Shown here: positions 37,738 to 48,423 of the stretch, piece after piece | Position numbering within the stretch: the stretch's first letter is position 1 | Layout: every line of letters starts with the position of its first letter | Assembly: GCF_020252405.1 (NCBI RefSeq) | Contig: NZ_JADCDA010000008.1 | Location: 157,184 to 221,183, forward strand | Direction of reading: 5' to 3' | From: Aestuariivirga sp. | GTDB taxonomy: Bacteria > Pseudomonadota > Alphaproteobacteria > Rhizobiales > Aestuariivirgaceae | DNA length: 64,000 nucleotides | Translations under genes and position numbers: made by a program | Notes under the pieces: generated by a model | What the model saw: the letters and a program-made list of their open reading frames with translations, nothing else | Told to the model about the DNA's origin: nothing | Databases searched by the model: none

Positions 37738-37786
37738 GCCGCACCGTCATTGAAAAGAAGAATGGTTTGCTCCACATAGGGGGCAT

Positions 37787-38737
37787 ATGACAGTTGCGAA
37801 GGGCATTTCCATGAGCATGACATTCGGCGGCCAGCCCACCGGCGGCCCCGCCCCGGCCGCGGCGGGCGAGCTGATCAAGGACTCCAGCACCCAGGCCTTC
37901 ATGAAGGATGTGATCGAGGCCTCGCGCCAGCAGCCGGTGATCGTCGATTTCTGGGCGCCGTGGTGCGGCCCCTGCAAGCAACTGGGCCCGGCGCTGGAGA
38001 AGGCGGTCAAGGCCGCCAATGGCAAGGTGCGCATGGTGAAGATCAATGTGGACGAGAACCAGCAGCTCGCCCAGCAGATGCGCATCCAGTCCATCCCCGC
38101 CGTTTATGCCTTTGTCAACGGCCAGCCGGTCGACGGCTTCATGGGGGCGTTGCCCGAGAGCCAGATCAAGCAGTTCATCGACCGCCTCGGCGGCCAGGGC
38201 AGCATGGCCGAGGAGATCGAGGCCGTGCTGGCCGAAGCGCGCGATCTTGCCGGGCAGATGGATTACCGGAACGCCGCCCAGCTCTTCGCGCAGATCCTGC
38301 AGGCCGACCGCGGGAACGTGGGCGCCATCGCCGGGCTCGCGCGCTGCGAGATGGCGCTGGGCGATCTGGACACCGCGCAGAAGACGCTGGCGCTCGTGCC
38401 GCCGGGCAAGGCGAATGACTCCGAGGTGCTGAGCGTCAGGGCGCAGCTCGAACTGGCGCTGAACCCGGTGGACACCTCCGAAATCGGCACGCTGAAGTCC
38501 ATGGTCGAGGCGAACCCCGACGATTTCCAGGCCAGGCTCGACCTCGCCGTCCTGCTCAACGGGGCGAACGAGCGCGGGGCGGCGACCGACCAGCTCATCT
38601 ACATCATCAGGAAGATGCGGGCGTGGAACGACGAGGCGGCGCGCAAGCAGCTGGTCAAGTTCTTCGAGGCCTGGGGCCCGAAGGACGAGTTCACCATCGC
38701 CGGCCGCCGCAAGCTCTCTTCCGTGTTGTTCGCCTGA
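37787..38737 (+). CDS. Thioredoxin-like co-chaperone (YbbN/CnoX family; ATG 37811 possible start)
   Basis: PVIVDFWAPWCGPCKQLGPALEK thioredoxin motif followed by TPR-like C-terminus. Confidence 0.9.
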   Translation: MTVAKGISMSMTFGGQPTGGPAPAAAGELIKDSSTQAFMKDVIEASRQQPVIVDFWAPWCGPCKQLGPALEKAVKAANGKVRMVKINVDENQQLAQQMRIQSIPAVYAFVNGQPVDGFMGALPESQIKQFIDRLGGQGSMAEEIEAVLAEARDLAGQMDYRNAAQLFAQILQADRGNVGAIAGLARCEMALGDLDTAQKTLALVPPGKANDSEVLSVRAQLELALNPVDTSEIGTLKSMVEANPDDFQARLDLAVLLNGANERGAATDQLIYIIRKMRAWNDEAARKQLVKFFEAWGPKDEFTIAGRRKLSSVLFA

Positions 38738-39405
38738 TGAGTATCTTCGGGCGCTATCGCGGGCCCCAGGATTTGCCGCAGCGCATTCCGGTGTTTCCTC
38801 TCGCGGGCGCGCTGCTGCTGCCGCGCGCCGACCTGCCGCTCAATATCTTCGAGCCGCGCTATCTCGCGATGATCGAGCATGCGCTCGCCAACGACAGGCT
38901 GATCGGCATCATTCAGCCGGCGGCCGGCGAAGAGGTGGGCAATGCCCCCTCCTTGATGAAGGTTGGCTGCGTGGGGCGCATCACCTCATGGGCGGAAACG
39001 CCCGATGACCGCATGCTGATCACGCTCACGGGTGTTGCACGCTTCCAGATCGTCGACGAGCTCGACGCCGGAACGCCGTTCCGCCAGGTGATCGCCAACT
39101 ACCATCCTTTCGCGGCGGACCTCGCCATGGGAGCTGGCGCCGCCGAGGTGAACCGGCCGGCGCTGCTCAAGGTGTTCCGCGACTATCTCGACGCCAACAA
39201 CATGAGCGCCGACTGGCAGGAAGTGGACCAGGCCCCGACGGAGGTGCTGGTCAACACGCTTTCGCTCCTCGCGCCCTATCCGCCGCAGGAGAAGCAGGCA
39301 TTGCTCGAGGCGCCGGATTTGAAGACGCGCGCCGACGTGCTGGTGGCCCTGACCGAGGTGGCGCTGAGCAAGATGGGCAGGGGCGCCAAGCCGCGCCTGC
39401 AGTGA
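38737..39405 (+). CDS. LON peptidase substrate-binding domain protein
   Basis: RIPVFPLAGALLLPRADLPLNIFEPRYLAMIEHAL. Confidence 0.9.
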   Translation: MSIFGRYRGPQDLPQRIPVFPLAGALLLPRADLPLNIFEPRYLAMIEHALANDRLIGIIQPAAGEEVGNAPSLMKVGCVGRITSWAETPDDRMLITLTGVARFQIVDELDAGTPFRQVIANYHPFAADLAMGAGAAEVNRPALLKVFRDYLDANNMSADWQEVDQAPTEVLVNTLSLLAPYPPQEKQALLEAPDLKTRADVLVALTEVALSKMGRGAKPRLQ

Positions 39406-39414
39406 GGGTTGATC

Positions 39415-39600
39415 ATGGCCGACATCCGCACCGACCCGCGGCTTCTCGAACTGCTGGTCTGCCCCGTCACCAAGACGAGGCTGCAATATGACGCCGAGCA
39501 GCAGGAGCTGATCTCGCGCGCCGCGGGCCTCGCCTACCCGATCCGCGACGGCATTCCCATCATGCTCCCCGACGAGGCGCGCGAGATCAACCGTGAGTGA
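39415..39600 (+). CDS. Trm112/YcaR family protein
   Basis: [47 protein letters not shown]. Confidence 0.92.
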   Translation: MADIRTDPRLLELLVCPVTKTRLQYDAEQQELISRAAGLAYPIRDGIPIMLPDEAREINRE

Positions 39601-39946
39601 GCCTTGGCCGGAGGAGCTGCGGCTTGCTTCGGGCGGCGGCGAACTGCACGTGCGCTTCGATACGGGCGAGCAGGCGGCGCTGGCGGCGGAATATCTGCGC
39701 GTCGAGAGCCCCAGCGCCGAGGTGAAGGGTCATGGGCCCGGCCAGGAGCAGCTGGTGTGGGGCAAGCGCAAGGTGAAGATCGCGCGGCTCGAACCGGTGG
39801 GGGCTTACGCGGTGCGCATCGTGTTCGATGACGGGCATGCGACGGGGCTCTATACTTGGCCCTATCTCCTCAAGCTCGGGCGCGAGCACTGCAAGCTGTG
39901 GCCCGCCTATCTCGAAAAGCTCAGGGCGGCGGGCTTCAGCCGTTAA
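39593..39946 (+). CDS. DUF971 family protein
   Basis: GTG start; [28 protein letters not shown]. Confidence 0.88.
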   Translation: MSEPWPEELRLASGGGELHVRFDTGEQAALAAEYLRVESPSAEVKGHGPGQEQLVWGKRKVKIARLEPVGAYAVRIVFDDGHATGLYTWPYLLKLGREHCKLWPAYLEKLRAAGFSR

Positions 39947-41196
39947 ACCCTCTCACCGCGCAACAGCCGCGGCAGGTCGCCCGCAATGCCTGCGGCTTCG
40001 GAGACGAACATCGACTTCATCCCGCCCATGCGATTGACGGCCAGCAGCCCGGCGCGGCGCAGCAGCGTCAGCACCGGGTTGGTGTTGGCGAAGAGCCGGT
40101 TCATGCCGTCCATCATGGCGCCCGTCGCCACCGTGTCGAAGCGGCGCCACTGGGTGTAGCGGTCAAGCACCGCCTCGCCGCCGATGTCGAGCCCCAGGCC
40201 TGCCGCATCATGGATGCAGTCGGCCAGCGCCGCGACATCGCGGAGGCCGAGGTTGAAACCCAGCCCTGCGAGCGGGTGCAGGACGTGGGCGGCATCGCCG
40301 ACAAGCGCCAGACGCGGTGCGGTGAAGGTCTCCGCGAGATACATGGCGAGCGGATAGCCGTGGCGGCCCGAGATCAGCCTCACCGCGCCCAGGTGGGCGC
40401 CGAAGCGCAGCTTCAGTTCCGCCTCGAAGTCTTCCATCGGCAGCGCCAGCATGCGCCGGGCACTCTCGGTGCGCTCCGACCAGACGAGCGAGGAGCGGTT
40501 GCCGGGCAGCGGCAGAATGGCGAAGGGGCCGGATGGCGTGAAGTGTTCCTCCGCACGGCCATGGTGGGGGAGTTCGTGTTCCACGGTGGCGACGAGGCCC
40601 ATCTGGTCATAGGGCCAGCCGACAAGCTTGATGCCCGCCGCCTCGCGCGCCGGCGAGTTGCGGCCATCGGCGGCGACGATGAGCGGGGCCTTGAGTATCG
40701 CGCCATCGGCCAGCGTCACGGCGGCAAGGCCGGGCCTGAAGTGACAGTGCTCCACCGCCTGGCCCACGCAGAAGCGGATGTGCGGGGACTTCCGCGTTTC
40801 CTCCAGCATGGCGCCATGGAGGAAGCGGTTCTCGATCATATGGGCGGAGGGGCCGCCCTTCATGTCGGCCTCGCCGAAGTGCAGCAGCACCGGGCGCGCG
40901 CCGCCGGGAATGGCGCTGTCGGTGACGATGATGTCCGCCATGGGCTGGGCGTGGTGCGCCACCTTGTCCCAGATGCCGAGCGACTGGAACATGCGGCGCG
41001 CGGCGGCCGTGATGGCGGATGCGCGGCCATCGAAGGCATTGGTGGAAAAGACGCGCGGGTCCTTCACATCGACGACCACCACGTCCAGCGGGCGCCTCAC
41101 ATGGGCGCCGCCGAGGGCGAGGGCGGCGGCCAGACCGTTCAGCGCGGCGCCGATGACGATGATGTCGGAAGGCTTGCTCATCTGGGGCGCGCTCAT
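39943..41196 (-). CDS. FAD-dependent ubiquinone biosynthesis hydroxylase (UbiH/UbiF/COQ6 family)
   Basis: LALVGDAAHVLHPLAGLGFNLGLRDVAAL; AADGRNSPAREAAGI. Confidence 0.9.
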   Translation of the reverse strand: MSAPQMSKPSDIIVIGAALNGLAAALALGGAHVRRPLDVVVVDVKDPRVFSTNAFDGRASAITAAARRMFQSLGIWDKVAHHAQPMADIIVTDSAIPGGARPVLLHFGEADMKGGPSAHMIENRFLHGAMLEETRKSPHIRFCVGQAVEHCHFRPGLAAVTLADGAILKAPLIVAADGRNSPAREAAGIKLVGWPYDQMGLVATVEHELPHHGRAEEHFTPSGPFAILPLPGNRSSLVWSERTESARRMLALPMEDFEAELKLRFGAHLGAVRLISGRHGYPLAMYLAETFTAPRLALVGDAAHVLHPLAGLGFNLGLRDVAALADCIHDAAGLGLDIGGEAVLDRYTQWRRFDTVATGAMMDGMNRLFANTNPVLTLLRRAGLLAVNRMGGMKSMFVSEAAGIAGDLPRLLRGERV

Positions 41197-41422
41197 GGTG
41201 CCTGTTTCGCCGGTTTGCGGAGGGCATTACAGGTGGTGCAGCGTCGCGGATCAATGCCTATTATTTGTGCGGCTTCGCTCTGCATCGCATGAACTGCTGA
41301 AAAATTAATCATTGATCCGATTGGTGACTCTATTTTCATCATGAGATTCAACGGTTTAGCTGGAACGTGCAAGTGGCATGAAACTTGTGATGGGACTGTC
41401 ACACCAATCACGGGGAGCAGGC

Positions 41423-41761
41423 ATGAAATTCATCATTGCAGTGATCAAGCCCTTCAAGCTTGAGGAAGTGCGCGAGGCGCTGGGGGCGCTGGGCATCCAG
41501 GGCATCACGGTGACCGAGGTGCGCGGACATGGCCGGCAGCGCGGCCACACCGAATTCTACCGCGGCGCGGAATACACCGTGAGCTTCGTGCCCAAGGTGA
41601 AGCTCGAACTCGCGGTCGACGAGCACATGGCCGACAAGGTCATCGAGGCGATCCAGACCACCGGCCAGACCGGCCAGATCGGCGACGGCAAGATCTTCGT
41701 GCTGCCGCTCGAACAGGCTGTCCGCATCCGCACCGGCGAGTCCGGCACGGCGGCCCTCTAA
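41423..41761 (+). CDS. glnK: P-II nitrogen regulatory protein
   Basis: MKFIIAVIKPFKLEEVREAL; GHGRQRGHTEFYRGAEYTVSFVPKVK (T-loop Tyr); adjacent amtB. Confidence 0.95.
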   Translation: MKFIIAVIKPFKLEEVREALGALGIQGITVTEVRGHGRQRGHTEFYRGAEYTVSFVPKVKLELAVDEHMADKVIEAIQTTGQTGQIGDGKIFVLPLEQAVRIRTGESGTAAL

Positions 41762-41786
41762 TCACAGCATCAAGGAGCAGTTTCCG

Positions 41787-43322
41787 ATGATTTCTCCGAC
41801 CTTCACCAAAAGGCTGGCGCCCGCCGCGGCGGGACTGGGCCTCACTCCGCTTTTCGTCACCGCGGCGGAGGCCGCCGCCACCGTCAACAAGGGCGACACC
41901 ACCTGGATGTTGATCGCCACCTGCATGGTGGTGCTGATGACCGTGCCGGGTCTCGCGCTGTTCTATGGCGGCCTGGTGCGCGCCAAGAACATCCTTTCCG
42001 TGTTGATGCAGGTGCTGACGATTTTTTCGATCATCTCGATTCTCTGGGTGATCTACGGCTATTCGCTGGCCTTCACCTCCAATGCCAGCGCGGCGCTCAA
42101 CCCGTTCTTTGGCGGCTTCGGCAAGCTGATGCTGGGGGGCGTCACGACAGCCTCCGAGGTCGGCACCTTCTCGAAGGAAACCAATATCCCGGAACTGGCC
42201 TTCGTCATCTTCCAGATGACCTTTGCCTGCATCACGCCGGCCCTCATCATCGGGGCCTTTGCCGAGCGCATGAAGTTCTCCGCCGTGCTGCTGTTCATGG
42301 TGTTGTGGTTCACCTTCGCCTATCTGCCCATGGCGCACATGGTGTGGTTCTGGGCCGGCCCTGACGCCTATACGCTGTCAGCCGAAAATCTGGCGCTGGT
42401 CAGCTCGCTGGTGGGCGAGGAGAAGGCGAAGCAATTGCTCGACGCGCTGGCCGCCGCAACGACGGAGGAGGCAAGGGCCGCGGTGCTCGGCGAATATGGC
42501 GCACTGGTCAATGCCGGAAATGGCTATCTGTTCAACCTTGGCGCACTCGACTTCGCGGGCGGCACGGTTGTTCACATCAATGCCGGCGTGGCGGGTCTCG
42601 TCTGCGCCTTGTTTCTCGGCAAGCGCGTGGGCTATGGCCGCGACCCGATCACGCCGCACAACCTGACCTTTGTGCTCACCGGCGTCGGCCTGCTGCTGTT
42701 CGGCTGGTACGGCTTCAACGCCGGATCGAGCCTCGAGGCCAACGGTCTCACGGCGCTGATCATCCTCAACTCGACGGTCGCGGCGGCCGCGGCGGCCCTT
42801 GCCTGGACCGGTGGCGAGTGGATCTTCCGAGGTCACCCGAGCCTGCTCGGCGCCGCCTCCGGCGCGGTGGCGGGGCTCGTCGCCATCACGCCTGCCTGCG
42901 GCTTCGTGGGCCCCGGCGGCGCCATCCTCATCGGCATTGCGGCGGGCTTCCTCTGCCTGTGGGCGGTGGTCGCGCTGAAGGCGAGGCTCGGCTATGACGA
43001 CTCGCTCGACGTGTTTGGCGTCCATGGCGTGGGCGGCATCCTGGGCGCGCTGCTGACCGGCGTTTTCGTCAACCCGGCGCTGGGCGGCACGGGCGTCACC
43101 GATTATCTGGCGGCGGGTCCGACCGTGGCGGTCGCCGCCTATTCCTTCGGGGGTCAGATGTTTGCGCAGGTGATGGCGGTGATCGTCGCCGTTGTCTGGA
43201 CCGCGGTGGTCTCCGCCGCGGCGCTGTTCATCTGCAAGGCGGTCACGGGGCTGCGCGTCAAGGAACAGGAGGAGCGCGAGGGCCTCGACCTCGTCGACCA
43301 CGGCGAGCGCGCCTACAATTGA
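41787..43322 (+). CDS. amtB: Ammonium transporter
   Basis: MVVLMTVPGLALFYGGLVRAKNILSVLMQ; DFAGGTVVHINAGVAGLVCAL; VFGVHGVGGILGALLTGVF. Confidence 0.96.
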   Translation: MISPTFTKRLAPAAAGLGLTPLFVTAAEAAATVNKGDTTWMLIATCMVVLMTVPGLALFYGGLVRAKNILSVLMQVLTIFSIISILWVIYGYSLAFTSNASAALNPFFGGFGKLMLGGVTTASEVGTFSKETNIPELAFVIFQMTFACITPALIIGAFAERMKFSAVLLFMVLWFTFAYLPMAHMVWFWAGPDAYTLSAENLALVSSLVGEEKAKQLLDALAAATTEEARAAVLGEYGALVNAGNGYLFNLGALDFAGGTVVHINAGVAGLVCALFLGKRVGYGRDPITPHNLTFVLTGVGLLLFGWYGFNAGSSLEANGLTALIILNSTVAAAAAALAWTGGEWIFRGHPSLLGAASGAVAGLVAITPACGFVGPGGAILIGIAAGFLCLWAVVALKARLGYDDSLDVFGVHGVGGILGALLTGVFVNPALGGTGVTDYLAAGPTVAVAAYSFGGQMFAQVMAVIVAVVWTAVVSAAALFICKAVTGLRVKEQEEREGLDLVDHGERAYN

Positions 43323-43347
43323 CCTGATCCCACCTGTGACGGCATAG

Positions 43348-43382
43348 AACCCGGCGGGGGCGCCTCCGCCGGGTTTCCTCTT
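43348..43382 (+). terminator. Rho-independent terminator after amtB
   Basis: AACCCGGCGGGGGCGCCTCCGCCGGGTTTCCTCTT: GC-rich stem with pyrimidine-rich tail. Confidence 0.7.
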
Positions 43383-43476
43383 GCCCGCTTAAACCCAGCC
43401 TTAACCACGGCCCGGCGAAAATGGGCTTAACCATGTGTCAGGGTCGGCGGAGTGTCTCCCCGGCGGAGGCTTTGTG

Positions 43477-46074
43477 ATGGCGTATCAACCGTCCTACGAC
43501 ACCGATGACAGTGCGGTTCCCGCCGCCGTCCGGATCTTCCTCATGCGCCGTCTGTTCGAGGCGGCGGGCGGCGTGCTGTTCCTGGGCCTCATCGCCGCCA
43601 GCCTGTCGCTGGCCTCGTGGTCGGTGGATGACCCTTCCCTCAACCATGCGCTTGACCGAACGGCGCGCAACTGGCTGGGCTATCCGGGTGCGGTGGCCGC
43701 CGACGAGCTGATGCAGTTTTTCGGCCTCGGCGTGCTGGTGCTGCTGGCGATCCCGATGCGCTGGGCCGCGGGCTTCCTCGCCCATGACGGCCTGCCGCGC
43801 CCGCTGCGCCAGTCTTTCTCGTGGATCCTGTGCACCCTCGCGGCCTGCGCCATGCTTGCGGCCGTGCCTGCTCCGTCCGGCTGGCCGCTCACCTCCGGGC
43901 TGGGCGGCAATGCGGGGGACGTCATTCATAATCTCATGATGATGGTGCTGTCGATCGCCATCTCCGGCTGGGTCCCGACGCTCGCCACCGGCCTCCTCAT
44001 GCTGGCTGTGGCGGTGGTCTTCGGGCGGCGTGCGCTGGGTGTCAGCCGGGCCGCCGCCGTCGGGCAGGCCGCGGCCGCGCCAAGCCGAAGCCGCAAGGCC
44101 TGGCGCGCCGCAGGCTGGGCGATTGGCGTGGCCTTCCGCGCGCCCGGCAAGCTCCGGTCGCGCTGGCGCGACCTGCGCCGGACGGAAGCCCAGTTCGAGC
44201 ACCAGCAGGGCGATGCCGACGATATCATCCGCCGCCTTGCCCCGCAGACCGAAATGCCGCGTCGCGGCAGGGGCCAGACGGCGGCGCGCATCGAGCCCAC
44301 CTTCTCCGCCCGCCGCCCAGCCCCACCCCTCGATGACCGGGCGGAGGAGGAGCCTGCGGCGGAGGACCGTGCCGGGGAGGAAGAGGCCTGCGCCGGGGAA
44401 GACGGCTATGAAGCCGAACCGGAGCATGCCGGGGAAGAGGAGGCCGCTGAAGACGAAGCCGCCGCGCCCAAGGTGACGCGCTCCCACAAGCCGCTGAAGC
44501 AGGGCAAGCGCCTGAGGAAGGACATGCAGCCACGCCTGGGCTTCGGGGCCGCGCCGGAATACGAGCTGCCGCCGCTGACGCTGCTCGCCGAGCCGAAGCG
44601 CGCCGGCAAGCCAGCCGAGCTTTCCGACGAGGCGCTGGAGCAGAACGCCCGCATGCTTGAAGGCGTGCTCGACGACTTCGGCGTGAAGGGTCAGATCATG
44701 AAGGTGCGGCCCGGCCCCGTGGTGACGCTCTACGAGCTCGAGCCCGCGCCGGGCATCAAATCGTCCCGGGTCATTTCGCTGGCCGACGACATTGCCCGTT
44801 CGATGAGCGCCCTCTCGGCGCGCGTCGCCGTCGTTCAGGGCCGCAACGCCATCGGCATCGAGCTGCCCAATGCCAGGCGGGAAACCGTGTTCCTGCGGGA
44901 GATGCTGGGCTCCGAGGCCTTCGAGAAGACCAACCTCAACCTCGCCATAGCGCTCGGCAAGAACATCGGCGGCGAACCGGTCTTCGCCGATCTCGCGCGC
45001 ATGCCGCATCTGCTGATCGCCGGCACAACGGGCTCCGGCAAGTCGGTGGGCATCAACACCATGATCCTTTCGCTGCTTTACAGGCTGCCGCCGGAACGCT
45101 GCAAGCTGATCATGATCGACCCCAAAATGCTGGAATTGTCTGTATACGAAGGAATTCCGCATCTGCTCGCTCCCGTCGTCACCGATCCGCGCAAGGCCGT
45201 GGTCGCCCTGAAATGGGCGGTCCGCGAGATGGAAGAGCGCTATCGCAAGATGTCCAAGGTCGGCGTGCGCAACATCGACGGCTACAACGCGCGCCTGAAG
45301 CAGGCGGCGCAGAAGGGCGAGGAGCTGCATCGCACCGTCCAGACCGGCTTCGACCCCGAGACGGGCGAGCCCGTCTTCGAGAAGGAGGCGATGGACCTCT
45401 CGCCCATGCCCTATATCGTGGTCATCATCGACGAGATGGCCGACCTGATGATGGTGGCGGGCAAGGACATCGAAGGGGCCGTGCAGCGCCTGGCGCAGAT
45501 GGCGCGCGCCGCCGGCATCCATGTGGCGATGGCCACCCAGCGCCCCTCGGTCGACGTGATCACCGGCACCATCAAGGCCAATTTCCCCACCCGCATTTCC
45601 TTCCAGGTGACCTCCAAGATCGACAGCCGCACAATCCTGGGCGAGCAGGGCGCGGAGCAGCTGCTGGGCCAGGGCGACATGCTCTACATGGCGGGCGGCG
45701 GGCGCATCTCACGCCTCCACGGTCCCTTCGTGTCGGATGACGAGGTGGAAAAGATCGTCAGCCACATCAAGGCGCAGGGCTCTCCGCAATATGTCGAGGC
45801 CGTTACCGAGGAGCCGGAGGACGGCGTCTTCGGCGAGGGCGGCGGCACGGGCGGCGAGGGCGGCGCCTCTGGCGATGACCTCTATGATCAGGCGGTGCAG
45901 GTCGTGCTGCGCGACAAGAAGGTCTCGACCTCCTATGTGCAGCGCCGCCTGCAGGTGGGCTACAACAAGGCCGCAAGCCTTATCGAGCGGATGGAGCGGG
46001 AAGGGCTGATATCCGCCGCCAATGCCACGGGAAAACGCGAAATCCTGGCGCCGGGGGACAGCGCCCGGGACTGA
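43477..46074 (+). CDS. ftsK: DNA translocase FtsK
   Basis: [20 protein letters not shown] Walker [19 protein letters not shown]-terminal gamma winged helix [27 protein letters not shown]. Confidence 0.95.
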   Translation: MAYQPSYDTDDSAVPAAVRIFLMRRLFEAAGGVLFLGLIAASLSLASWSVDDPSLNHALDRTARNWLGYPGAVAADELMQFFGLGVLVLLAIPMRWAAGFLAHDGLPRPLRQSFSWILCTLAACAMLAAVPAPSGWPLTSGLGGNAGDVIHNLMMMVLSIAISGWVPTLATGLLMLAVAVVFGRRALGVSRAAAVGQAAAAPSRSRKAWRAAGWAIGVAFRAPGKLRSRWRDLRRTEAQFEHQQGDADDIIRRLAPQTEMPRRGRGQTAARIEPTFSARRPAPPLDDRAEEEPAAEDRAGEEEACAGEDGYEAEPEHAGEEEAAEDEAAAPKVTRSHKPLKQGKRLRKDMQPRLGFGAAPEYELPPLTLLAEPKRAGKPAELSDEALEQNARMLEGVLDDFGVKGQIMKVRPGPVVTLYELEPAPGIKSSRVISLADDIARSMSALSARVAVVQGRNAIGIELPNARRETVFLREMLGSEAFEKTNLNLAIALGKNIGGEPVFADLARMPHLLIAGTTGSGKSVGINTMILSLLYRLPPERCKLIMIDPKMLELSVYEGIPHLLAPVVTDPRKAVVALKWAVREMEERYRKMSKVGVRNIDGYNARLKQAAQKGEELHRTVQTGFDPETGEPVFEKEAMDLSPMPYIVVIIDEMADLMMVAGKDIEGAVQRLAQMARAAGIHVAMATQRPSVDVITGTIKANFPTRISFQVTSKIDSRTILGEQGAEQLLGQGDMLYMAGGGRISRLHGPFVSDDEVEKIVSHIKAQGSPQYVEAVTEEPEDGVFGEGGGTGGEGGASGDDLYDQAVQVVLRDKKVSTSYVQRRLQVGYNKAASLIERMEREGLISAANATGKREILAPGDSARD

Positions 46075-46141
46075 CATTTCCGTTATCTCCGGGCCTTGCC
46101 TCAAAATCGGCCCGTTCTTGCGGGTAAGCCTGCGTTTGCCT

Positions 46142-46266
46142 AAAGCATTTTCAGGTCAGGTGGACACCGGTTGACCGTCGAAAATGCGACAAAACAAAGA
46201 GATGAAGCATTTTCAGGTCAGGTGGACACCGGTTGACCGTCGAAAATGCGACCAGACAAAGAGATG
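46142..46266 (+). repeat. Tandem duplication of intergenic repeat B (62-bp period)
   Basis: GCATTTTCAGGTCAGGTGGACACCGGTTGACCGTCGAAAATGCGAC at 46145 and again at 46207. Confidence 0.92.
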
Positions 46267-46302
46267 GAGCAGGTTTCGATTCCACTGAACCGAAACCTGC
46301 TC
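46267..46302 (+). repeat. Palindromic intergenic element C
   Basis: GAGCAGGTTTCG-N12-CGAAACCTGCTC, perfect 12-bp arms. Confidence 0.85.
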
Positions 46303-46348
46303 TAGAAACCCTGGCGATTTGCACCGCCCCCAATCCGGAAGGAACAGG

Positions 46349-46996
46349 ATGACCAGTCACTTTCAGCTCTCGCGCCGCGCCTTCCTGGGAGTGGCCCTCG
46401 CCACAGCCGCCGCCCTTCCGGCCATGGCCGCGGAGCCGATCGCGCTCAGCGCGGAGCAGAAGACGGCGGTTGACGCCATTTCCGGTTATCTCAACAGCTT
46501 CAGGACCTTGCAGGGCGAATTCACGCAGATCAGCCCGAAGGGCAACATGTCGCAAGGGATTTTCTACATCTCGAAGCCGGGCAAGATGCGCTTCGAATAT
46601 GCGCCGCCCAATCCATTCCTGATCGTGGCGGACGGCACCTGGCTCACCATCAAGAACGTCAAGAAGGAGAAGGGCGACCAGTTCCCGCTCTCCCAGACGC
46701 CGCTGCGGCTCGTGCTGGGCGACAAGGTGGACATTCTGGGCGATACAAAAATCATCGACTTCCAGGACCAGGACGGCATCATCACCGTCACCGTGGAGGA
46801 CAAGAAGAACACGCTGGGCAACGGCCAGCTGACGCTGGTCTATGACCAGGTCCGCAACGCGCTGCAGCAGTGGATCGTCACCGACAGCAAAGGCCGCAAG
46901 ACCAGCGTTTCGCTCGAGAACCTGCAGGCCGGCATCAATCCGGATCCCAAGCTCTTCGTGGTCAAGATCAAGCGCGAGAGCAAGAGCGGGCCTTAG
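46349..46996 (+). CDS. lolA: Outer-membrane lipoprotein carrier protein LolA
   Basis: Signal peptide; LNSFRTLQGEFTQISPKGNMSQGIFYISKPGKMRFEYAPPNPFLIVADG. Confidence 0.9.
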   Translation: MTSHFQLSRRAFLGVALATAAALPAMAAEPIALSAEQKTAVDAISGYLNSFRTLQGEFTQISPKGNMSQGIFYISKPGKMRFEYAPPNPFLIVADGTWLTIKNVKKEKGDQFPLSQTPLRLVLGDKVDILGDTKIIDFQDQDGIITVTVEDKKNTLGNGQLTLVYDQVRNALQQWIVTDSKGRKTSVSLENLQAGINPDPKLFVVKIKRESKSGP

Positions 46997-46999
46997 GGC

Positions 47000-47809
47000 A
47001 TGAGCCTCAAGGTCGCCACCTGGAACATCAATTCGGTCCGTCTCCGCATCGGGCTGGTCGGCAAGCTTCTCGAGCGCTGGCAGCCGGACGTGCTGTGCCT
47101 GCAGGAAACCAAGTGTCCGCAGGGCCAGTTTCCGTCGGGTCCCATCCGCGGCGCGGGCTACGAGCACATCGCCGAGTTCGGCCAGAAGGGCTATCACGGG
47201 GTAGCCATCGTCTCGAAGCGGCCGTTCCTGGCGCAGTCCACGAAGCCGTTCTGCGGCAAGGAGGATTGCCGCCACATCCAGGTGACGGTCGCCGGCAGGA
47301 AGCCGGTGACGATCCATAATCTCTATGTGCCCGCGGGCGGCGACGAGCCGGACCCCAGGATCAACGGGAAATTCGCCCACAAGCTTCAGTTCATCGACGA
47401 GCTTGAAGCCTGGTTCGGCAAAGGCTGCGTGCCGAAAGGCCATGAGGGCATTCTCGTCGGCGACCTCAACATCGCGCCGCTGGAGCATGACGTGTGGTCC
47501 CACAAGGACCTCCTGAAAGTCGTCAGCCACACGCCGGTCGAGACCGAGGGCCTGCTGCGCATCCAGAAGAAGGGCAAGTGGGTGGACCTCTTGCGCCAGC
47601 ACGTGCCGCCGGACCAGAAGCTCTATACTTGGTGGAGCTACCGCGCCAGGGACTGGGAAACGAGCGACCGCGGCCGCCGGCTGGACCATATCTGGTCGAC
47701 GGCGGGGCTGGCGCCCGGCTGCAAGAAGATCGACATTCTCAAGGAAGCGCGCGGCTGGGACCAGCCCTCGGACCACGTGCCGGTGATGGCGAGCTTCGCC
47801 GCCGCCTGA
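47000..47809 (+). CDS. xthA: Exodeoxyribonuclease III
   Basis: MSLKVATWNINSVRLRIGLV; LCLQETKCPQGQFP; LDHIWSTAGL; WDQPSDHVPV. Confidence 0.95.
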   Translation: MSLKVATWNINSVRLRIGLVGKLLERWQPDVLCLQETKCPQGQFPSGPIRGAGYEHIAEFGQKGYHGVAIVSKRPFLAQSTKPFCGKEDCRHIQVTVAGRKPVTIHNLYVPAGGDEPDPRINGKFAHKLQFIDELEAWFGKGCVPKGHEGILVGDLNIAPLEHDVWSHKDLLKVVSHTPVETEGLLRIQKKGKWVDLLRQHVPPDQKLYTWWSYRARDWETSDRGRRLDHIWSTAGLAPGCKKIDILKEARGWDQPSDHVPVMASFAAA

Positions 47810-48277
47810 TCAGATCGACTTGAAGGAACGCGCCTTCTCGAACTGCCTGCGGGCGGCGTCAAGATCGCCCATCACCAGGTCGAGGCGGCGCGACAGCACG
47901 CCGAACACGGCGGCGCCGAATTCGGGAAATTCGCGGGCGAGGCGCATGAACAATTCGCGGTCGATGCGGACGGCGGAAATGCCGTTGACGGCCGTGGCCG
48001 TGACCGAATAGGGCCGGTCGCCGATCATCGCGATCTCGCCCAGGAGCGAGCCTTCGCCAACGGAGCCGAGTGGCCCCGCATCGGTGGATGAAAGACGGGC
48101 CTCGCCGCTGAGAATGAGGAAGGCAGCCGTGCCCTTGTTGCCCTGACGGATCAGGAACTCGCCTACGGAGAAGTTCTGCCGCGCGGCGGAAAAGGCCAGC
48201 AGCTGCAGGTGAACGGCATCGCAGTCCGAGAAAATCGGGATGCCGCGCAATGTCTCAACGTCCGCCCTAACGCTCAT
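47810..48277 (-). CDS. Cyclic nucleotide-binding (Crp/Fnr-type) domain protein without an evident HTH
   Basis: ATG 48277; FSVGEFLIRQGNKGTAAFLILSGEARL; GEGSLLGEIAMIGDRPYSVTATA; only ~155 aa. Confidence 0.85.
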   Translation of the reverse strand: MSVRADVETLRGIPIFSDCDAVHLQLLAFSAARQNFSVGEFLIRQGNKGTAAFLILSGEARLSSTDAGPLGSVGEGSLLGEIAMIGDRPYSVTATAVNGISAVRIDRELFMRLAREFPEFGAAVFGVLSRRLDLVMGDLDAARRQFEKARSFKSI

Positions 48278-48423
48278 TAAACCCCAGCCCGGCCCCGGTT
48301 GTTTTCGTCCCCGGCGCATGATCCGTTCAGGCGGAATCGCCTGATCTACAAGAACATGAGCCACAGACTTTGAGGGTCGTTTACATGAGGCGGGGCGGGC
48401 CGCCAAGCTCAAGGGAGCGAAGC

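Noticed and set aside
43389-43430. TTAA...TTAA motifs before ftsK as a CtrA box
   Set aside because: Spacing between the first two half-sites is 8 bp rather than the 7 expected for TTAA-N7-TTAA, so support is too weak.
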